DNA of 64,000 bases, taken from assembly GCF_024380015.1 (NCBI RefSeq), contig NZ_CP101509.1:1-64000 (forward strand), given 5' to 3'. This document shows, piece after piece, positions 59,180-64,000 of the stretch. The position numbers and the translations under genes were made by a program. The DNA is from Photobacterium atrarenae. GTDB lineage: Bacteria; Pseudomonadota; Gammaproteobacteria; Enterobacterales; Vibrionaceae. Numbering within the stretch: the first letter of the stretch is position 1; the number at the start of each line of letters is the position of its first letter. The notes below the pieces were generated by a model that worked only from the letters and a program-made list of their open reading frames with translations, was not told the DNA's origin and made no database searches.

Positions 59180-62094
59180 TGGCCTCTCCTCTTCCAGCCG
59201 TACTTGGATTCGCCTTCCTGGGAGATCGGGCCGCCATTACGCAGGTCATCCACCACGGACTCCCTGGCCGCCGCCAGCCAGACTTTGAATTTCTGGCCGT
59301 CCTCGGTTGGCTGCTGTTCAACCTGGGCGATGGCCATGCTCTCGCCGCCCTGGTTAATGATGTCGAAGTAAATCGCCGCCTTGCCGGAACCAGCACTGGA
59401 AACGCCAGCAGCCTGGGCTGCCTGCATATTTCGCATCTGCTCCATCATCGAGACCATCCAGCGGAAGTTATCGGCCTGGTCGGTGTTGAGCACCATCTCG
59501 TTGGCTTTCAGCAGCCAGGTGCCCTCGTTCGAAGTCGGGACGCGATCAATCCCGTCGTGGGCCTGGCCCAGAATGCCTGCAGAAGCGGCAGCCGTTGCCG
59601 AGGCAGCCATCGGCATGGTGACGGATAACGCGGTTGCCATCGCCCCCGGCGCTGCCGCCGGGCCAACCACCGGAATCGCCGCCGTCGATTTGAAGGCATG
59701 GATACCGGCAAGCATGGCGGCAGACTGACCCTCAGCGGCCACTTGGGCCACCTGACTAGTTGCCTCCCCGGCCATAATGGTTTTCTCCAGCGCCCACATC
59801 ACTAGGCGTTGGGCCATGATTTTACCGAGGGCAGCCAGCATCGAGTGGGCCAGCCCGGCGGCCATGCTGGTAAAGGCATCTTCCAGGCTCTTGCTTTGCA
59901 TCACCGCATCCGCGAACGCATTGCCAAAGCCGGTACTGAAGTTATCGAAGGTCTGCCGCCACAGCTCATCGGTACTTTCGGCGGTCAATTTCATCGAGTC
60001 GTAGTAGCGCTGCCAGAATGCCTGGCCGGACTGGTCATCCTTGAGCCGGTCCAGCCGCTCTGCTTCCATGATCAGGGTTTTGGCCAGCTCTTCATTGACG
60101 CCCCGCAGCGCGCCGTGCTCCAGCTCCCAGCGAACACGGGCCGCTTCGCCGGTCTGGCCATAGAGCGCGATCTGGCTTCGCATCTGCGCCAAGCGATCTT
60201 CAGCCTGCTTGCGCTTCGCCTGAACCTGCTCTTCCACTCGGGCAGCCGCTTTTTTCTTGTCGATGTTCTGCGCTTCGAGGATCAGCTTATCGGCCAGTTC
60301 TTTGTTGATGCCCTTGAGCGCCCCGTGCTCGATGTCGTAGCGCACCTTGGCCGCTTCCGAGGTTTGCCCGAACAACGCCACCTGGCGCTGCATCAGGGCA
60401 AGCTGCTTTTCAGCCTTATCATCCTCATCACTGCCCCCGGTGCCATTTGATGAAGACTTCGGCTTATCCGGATCCACCCAGTTATCCGGCATGCCGTCAT
60501 TAAATATGGCCGTCTGCTTGGCAGAGATTTGAGTCAGCTGCTGCTCTAGTTCCTGGGCGTGTTCATTCAAAACCTGAATACGGCTCCGGACATTCACCCG
60601 GTCCCCTGGATCCAGGTATTGCAAGTTCCCCGATAGCTGTTCGACTTCGCTCCGCGTCCTGCTCAGCTCTGAACGGACTTCACTCGCTGCCACGCCCAGC
60701 TGCGTGATCATGACCTTACGCTGAGCCTCATTGAGATCAGTAAAGCTGCCGGACAGCTTGCTCACCTCATCATCCAGATCAGACGTCGGCTTTTTCGCCT
60801 CAGACGCTTTCATCGCAAAGTAGCCAATCGCGCCCGCCGCCATCATCACGACACCCACCGGACCGCCCAGAAAAGCCATGGTTGCATTCAAGGTCCGTCC
60901 GGTAATACTCGCCGTCGCTTGCGCTGCAGAAAGCTGAGTGGTTGCAGCCGCTAACTGACCCCGTGCTACTGCCAGAGCTTTCTCACCACCGGTCGTTCTG
61001 AAAATGTAAGCATTCGACAACTGCAGCGCTTCTAGCCGAGCCACCTCCGCAGTGGTGCTCGCTATCGTCGCCTGGGTCTGCTTAATCAGCTCGGCATTCT
61101 GGGCTCGGGTCGCAATCGTCGCCTTGGTTTTGGCCGCCGTCATGTTGATGAGGGTGGCCGTGCCACGCCCGATGGCCAAAGCCATGGTGACTCCGACCGC
61201 CGTCGAGACCACCTCGGCATTGTCTGCCAATAGCCCAAGGCTGTCGGTCAGGGAAAGGACAACCGGGGAAAAGGTGTCTGAGATCGGTTGCTCGTAGGCC
61301 ACAACCAACTCGGTGTAAGCTGTAGAAAGGTCGCCATAGAGCGCATTAACGTTGCCTGCCGTTCGCGCGGCGGCCCCCTCATACGTCGCCAGGGCCTTGA
61401 CCAGGGTTTCGGCAAAAAACGCAGAGGTGACTTCACCATCATTGACCATCTGGCGGAAGCCACCGGCAGCCAGACCTGCCGCCCGGTCCATCCGGGTTAA
61501 CAGCCCTGGTAGCGGCTCAACGGTTTGGTTCAGCTCTTCGGCCCGGACAATCTGGCTTGCCATGGCCTGCTGCAGACCGAACATCGACTGACCAAGCTGA
61601 TCATTGGTCGCGCCATAGGTGGAGGCGGCATTACTCATGCCTTCGAAGATGGCCAGGGTCTGCTGACGGGTGATCATGCCCGACTCTTCAATCGAAGCAA
61701 CGCGGGCATAGTTGGCCGCCATGCCAATCAGAGCCTTATTATGCTCATCACTGACCGCCATCAGATACTGTTCAGTTTCCAGCCATTGCTGCTGGCCACC
61801 GACCAGGGAAGTGATTTGGGTACGGATGTCCTGGTAAGCACCCAGCCGGTCCGTAGCCTGCTGCGCGGCGGCGATGGCAGAGAAACCGGCGGCAACACCG
61901 AGCAATTGGCTGCGCAGGCCGTGCAGCTGACCTTCCATCGCGTCTGACTGGCGCGACATGGTTTTCATCTGGCGGCTGGTTGTCACCGCCTGATCGCCCA
62001 GAGAGTTCACCGCCTGGTCCGCGCCCTTTACCTCACCAACGAACTGCTTGGTCTCGGCATCAAACTTAAGCTTGAATGTCAGGTTATTATTCAC
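59176..62094 (-). CDS. Phage tail tape measure protein
   Basis: The 972-residue protein sets tail length. Its N-terminal 240 residues carry the tape-measure pattern (ATYGATNDQLGQSMFGLQQAM-like segment, EELNQTVEPLPGLL). Hydrophobic segments lie in the middle (GPVGVVMMAAGAIGYFAMK) and towards the end (about residues 790-860). Two copies of a segment of about 55 residues lie between them: one starts at MQRQVALFGQTSEAAKVRYD (near 60400), the other at MRSQIALYGQTGEAARVRWE (near 60185). Its start overlaps the chaperone stop by eight bases. Confidence 0.92.
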   Translation of the reverse strand: MNNNLTFKLKFDAETKQFVGEVKGADQAVNSLGDQAVTTSRQMKTMSRQSDAMEGQLHGLRSQLLGVAAGFSAIAAAQQATDRLGAYQDIRTQITSLVGGQQQWLETEQYLMAVSDEHNKALIGMAANYARVASIEESGMITRQQTLAIFEGMSNAASTYGATNDQLGQSMFGLQQAMASQIVRAEELNQTVEPLPGLLTRMDRAAGLAAGGFRQMVNDGEVTSAFFAETLVKALATYEGAAARTAGNVNALYGDLSTAYTELVVAYEQPISDTFSPVVLSLTDSLGLLADNAEVVSTAVGVTMALAIGRGTATLINMTAAKTKATIATRAQNAELIKQTQATIASTTAEVARLEALQLSNAYIFRTTGGEKALAVARGQLAAATTQLSAAQATASITGRTLNATMAFLGGPVGVVMMAAGAIGYFAMKASEAKKPTSDLDDEVSKLSGSFTDLNEAQRKVMITQLGVAASEVRSELSRTRSEVEQLSGNLQYLDPGDRVNVRSRIQVLNEHAQELEQQLTQISAKQTAIFNDGMPDNWVDPDKPKSSSNGTGGSDEDDKAEKQLALMQRQVALFGQTSEAAKVRYDIEHGALKGINKELADKLILEAQNIDKKKAAARVEEQVQAKRKQAEDRLAQMRSQIALYGQTGEAARVRWELEHGALRGVNEELAKTLIMEAERLDRLKDDQSGQAFWQRYYDSMKLTAESTDELWRQTFDNFSTGFGNAFADAVMQSKSLEDAFTSMAAGLAHSMLAALGKIMAQRLVMWALEKTIMAGEATSQVAQVAAEGQSAAMLAGIHAFKSTAAIPVVGPAAAPGAMATALSVTMPMAASATAAASAGILGQAHDGIDRVPTSNEGTWLLKANEMVLNTDQADNFRWMVSMMEQMRNMQAAQAAGVSSAGSGKAAIYFDIINQGGESMAIAQVEQQPTEDGQKFKVWLAAARESVVDDLRNGGPISQEGESKYGWKRRGQ

Positions 62095-62754
62095 GGCGGT
62101 TCAGTTCCTCGGTCATCTCGTTGGCGATCAGTTTGAGCTTGTGGTAATCCTCCGGGTCGACTTCCCTGCCTGACAGGTCGACATCTGCTTTTACCTGGCA
62201 GGCATCCATGCCGAGACAGACCGGGCCGTTCCATTGCAGAAATGCCGGGATGCTCAGCCACCAGGTCAACACGGTTTGATGCTCTTCCCAGACCTCAATG
62301 ACCTCCGGCTCGGCTTCGCTTTCGGGCTCAAGCGCAACACCCCAGCACGCCAGCTCTTCCTGCCAGGCTTGCTCATCTTGCGCAGTGTCCGGGCGACGGC
62401 GGATCGCCGCCCGCACCGCGTCTAGGAGTTTTTTGTGCTGGCGACTCCGCTCATCGCCTTCATGTAGCCCTGCAGCGCGCCTGCCGTGAAACTCTGGTTG
62501 CGGCACACAGCGGCCAAGTTTTGGGGATTGAAAGGCAAGGGTTGCCCCTCGGCGTCAAAGATACCGCTCCAGCCCCGCACCACTTCGGCAAAGAGCTTGT
62601 CATCACCTTGAGCACTGAACGTGCGAAAATCCGGTGCATCGAGTAATTTGAAATCCAGGGATACATCGTAGGTTTCGACCTTGCCACCATCCTTTGCGAC
62701 CGAGATTTGGATCGGCCAGTCACGCACAATGCGCTCACTCACTAACTGAAACAT
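62087..62754 (-). CDS. Frameshifted tail assembly chaperone (G-T-type fusion)
   Basis: Ribosomes that slip by -1 at the A AAA AAC site (62434-62428) leave the G-like frame and continue from CTC CTA GAC into the second frame, which runs to 62087. The fusion has about 222 residues: 109 from the first frame and 113 from the second. The second frame is acidic with several Trp (EVWEEHQTVLTWWLSIPAF) and has no ribosome-binding site of its own, which fits translation only by frameshift. Lambda gpGT works as a tail assembly chaperone together with gpG and the tape measure. Confidence 0.8.
62422..62754 (-). CDS. Tail assembly chaperone (G-type, unshifted)
   Basis: The 110-residue product (MFQLVSERIVRDWPIQISVA and on to ASTKNS) lies between the tail tube and tape measure genes, where siphoviruses encode gpG. 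Its stop is a TAG at 62424-62422, four bases after the slippery heptamer. It binds the tape measure protein during tail assembly in related phages; the claim here rests on position and the frameshift signal. Confidence 0.8.
   Translation of the reverse strand: MFQLVSERIVRDWPIQISVAKDGGKVETYDVSLDFKLLDAPDFRTFSAQGDDKLFAEVVRGWSGIFDAEGQPLPFNPQNLAAVCRNQSFTAGALQGYMKAMSGVASTKNS
62428..62434 (-). other. -1 programmed ribosomal frameshift slippery site
   Basis: On the minus strand the heptamer A AAA AAC is in the correct register (codons ACA AAA AAC). A -1 slip gives AAA AAA CTC and enters the downstream open frame. This is a canonical slippery site of the kind used in tail chaperone genes. Confidence 0.85.
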
Positions 62755-62801
62755 TTGCTTTCCTTCTGTTTAAACGCCGGGAATTACTGTTTAAATCCCG
62801 T

Positions 62802-63719
62802 TTAACGGGTAAAGAATCGGTCGCTGTCGGCGATCACCGTCAGCGGAATACTGTAGGTCTGGGTGCCTTCCTGGTCGCCATAACTCGCCCGGCCAAACTG
62901 CACCCGCGGGCTCTGCCAGCCCACCTGGTTGCCCACCGGGCCATTGCTGAACACCAGCTCATGCTCATCACCGGCCTCGGCCAGGGCAAACACATCCAAC
63001 TCGGACAGCTTCGGTGCCTCAATCACCATGGTGGCCGTCGGCTGGTAATCGGTGATCATCACCTCTTCATGGCCGACATACTCCTGGTATGGCACCTGGT
63101 TGGCCTGGTCGTATTCCAGGGAGATTAGCTTGGCGGCAACGCCATCGATGGTGAAGCTGGAGTTCTGAACCCCGATTTTCAGCGGGGTGACCCAGGCGCT
63201 GAAATCCGGTGTCGGGTGGGCGACTTCAGTCACCGGCACAAACAGGCCGGTAAACGCAAACTTGATCCCGCCGAAGCCTTTGGCCTTGGCGGAAAACGAC
63301 AGGCTGCCACGGGAGCCGACCATCTGGTGCAGCGCCCCGGACTGATAGAAATAGAGCGTCAGGCTGCCCGTTGCATCTTCATCAATGCTGTACCAGGTCT
63401 CCGCCGGGCTGGCGCTCTCTTCCACCTTCCGCAAGCAGGCTTTCATCAACGGCCCCCAGGCCGCTGACTTCACCGGGTCGGTCGATGCTGCCAGGTCCAC
63501 GGTAAATTCCGCCGTGACATAGGTTTCAGTCATGATCTGCGGCGATTGCCCCATGGCTCCGTTGTCATACTCCAAGCTCTGGGATTCGCCGGCTAACGGC
63601 GTCAGCGAAAATTCACGCCCCAAAACAAACTGCATGGTGGCTCCGCCGGCGACGGCATCCAGACCGTAGACACTCTCCAAGGCAAAGCCGATCACCTTTT
63701 TCTTTTCTTTACGCGCCAT
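62802..63719 (-). CDS. Phage major tail tube protein
   Basis: The 305-residue product begins with a basic stretch (MARKEKKKVIGFALESVYGL) and is otherwise strand-rich, including AEFTVDLAASTDPVKSAAWGPL and a repeated Ig-like pattern in the last third. Its size and its place between the terminator and chaperone genes fit a lambda gpV-type tube protein. Its ATG overlaps the stop of the upstream gene. Confidence 0.82.
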   Translation of the reverse strand: MARKEKKKVIGFALESVYGLDAVAGGATMQFVLGREFSLTPLAGESQSLEYDNGAMGQSPQIMTETYVTAEFTVDLAASTDPVKSAAWGPLMKACLRKVEESASPAETWYSIDEDATGSLTLYFYQSGALHQMVGSRGSLSFSAKAKGFGGIKFAFTGLFVPVTEVAHPTPDFSAWVTPLKIGVQNSSFTIDGVAAKLISLEYDQANQVPYQEYVGHEEVMITDYQPTATMVIEAPKLSELDVFALAEAGDEHELVFSNGPVGNQVGWQSPRVQFGRASYGDQEGTQTYSIPLTVIADSDRFFTR

Positions 63720-64000
63720 AGTTGTTCTGGTCCTCTGTATATTCGGTCACAAAATTGTCCAGCCAGCTGGTCCGGTTGCTCTGGATTGCCAGTATCCGGC
63801 CACCACCGAGCCAGTAAGGCTCAAACTCTGCCGCGCCCGACCAGCCGAACAGGCGTTTTCGGAGCGCTTTGCGCAGGGGCTGCAAGTCCGCCACCTTACC
63901 GTTGACGGCAGAAGCCACAATCACCACGCCGACCGTTGCCGTGACACTCTGGAGATACGGCCCGGAGCTACGGACATCCTGGCCTGGTGTTTCACCGGCC
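63709..64000 (-). CDS. Phage tail terminator-like protein, 3' part (cut by window edge)
   Basis: The frame is open to the right edge, so the N-terminus lies beyond the window. The visible 96 residues include QSVTATVGVVIVASAVNGKV, RKALRKRLFGWSG and YWLGGGRILAI, and resemble the C-terminal half of small tail-completion or terminator proteins (lambda gpU position). Its stop overlaps the tube gene start. Confidence 0.65.
   Translation of the reverse strand, partial: AGETPGQDVRSSGPYLQSVTATVGVVIVASAVNGKVADLQPLRKALRKRLFGWSGAAEFEPYWLGGGRILAIQSNRTSWLDNFVTEYTEDQNNYGA

Larger units (their letters stand above)
49774..64000 (-). mobile_element. Prophage late (tail) region, siphovirus type, continues beyond the window
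   Basis: All genes from about 49774 to the right edge lie on the minus strand, overlap tightly and follow the lambda-like tail order (terminator, tube, G/GT, tape measure, M-like, L/K/I-region genes, tip). Head, replication, lysis and integrase genes are not in the window. The left border is placed before the HNH cargo gene but could lie anywhere in 49324-49773. Confidence 0.85.

Noticed and set aside
59809..60450. Plus-strand frame of 213 codons inside the tape measure gene
   Set aside because: It is a shadow frame of the tape measure gene; its repeated segments mirror the duplicated tape measure repeat.
1..64000. CRISPR arrays, tRNA or rRNA genes
   Set aside because: No regularly spaced repeats, cloverleaf-like sequences or rRNA-like stretches were noticed on reading; a covariance-model scan was not possible.

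Overview
The window looks like a chromosome segment of a marine gamma-proteobacterium of the Vibrionaceae, most likely Photobacterium or a close relative. This is an inference from gene content: a LiuR-controlled branched-chain amino acid catabolism island, an adenosine deaminase gene behind an adenine riboswitch (an arrangement known from Vibrio vulnificus add), Lpp, a DUF368/PopT-type carrier-lipid transporter, a BCCT transporter and a PhoX-type phosphatase. No rRNA, tRNA, CRISPR array or insertion sequence was recognised.

Positions 1-2750 carry housekeeping genes: a YjdF-type membrane protein, galE, a NUDIX hydrolase and a 36-residue membrane peptide. Positions 2752-18182 form a divergent catabolic island. 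The minus-strand operon (thiolase, mmsA, acyl-CoA dehydrogenase, enoyl-CoA hydratase, 3-hydroxyisobutyryl-CoA hydrolase, mmsB, SDR) turns valine and isoleucine acyl-CoAs into propionyl-CoA and acetyl-CoA. The plus-strand operon (liuR-A-B-C-D-E) turns isovaleryl-CoA from leucine into acetoacetate and acetyl-CoA. Two LiuR-type palindromes lie between the operons.

Positions 18287-32830 hold mixed envelope and regulatory genes: two outer-membrane barrel candidates, an LpqC-type esterase, add with its riboswitch and a decayed small membrane gene just upstream, a YdjM-like protein, a PEMT/ICMT-type methyltransferase, a three-helix membrane protein that appears to start at AUU, a secreted lipase with a periplasmic partner, and a cNMP/CBS/nucleotidyltransferase gene coupled to a DnaQ-type exonuclease. 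Positions 32857-49320 carry a BCCT transporter, a cupin, phoX with a Pho-box-like triple repeat, an msrA-GNAT pair between inverted copies of one terminator, a semialdehyde dehydrogenase, a thioesterase, a class-3-type lipase, an aromatic/aspartate aminotransferase, popT, a Sco-type gene and lpp.

From about 49774 to the right edge the window enters a prophage whose late genes are all on the minus strand and form a siphovirus tail module: tail terminator (cut by the window edge), tail tube, G/GT chaperones with an A AAA AAC slippery site, tape measure, M-like minor protein, a 1373-residue tail protein with a split SGNH hydrolase domain, DUF1833- and DUF6950-like proteins and a TipJ/gpJ-like tip protein. 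After them comes an AT-richer HNH-type cargo gene. Between lpp and this gene is a 450-base stretch with three DnaA-box-like 9-mers within 37 bases; the prophage border probably lies there, but it cannot be fixed without the other prophage end.

The items most worth a second look are the SGNH tail protein, the HNH cargo gene, the DnaA-box cluster, the adenine riboswitch with its upstream gene remnant, and the probable AUU start.
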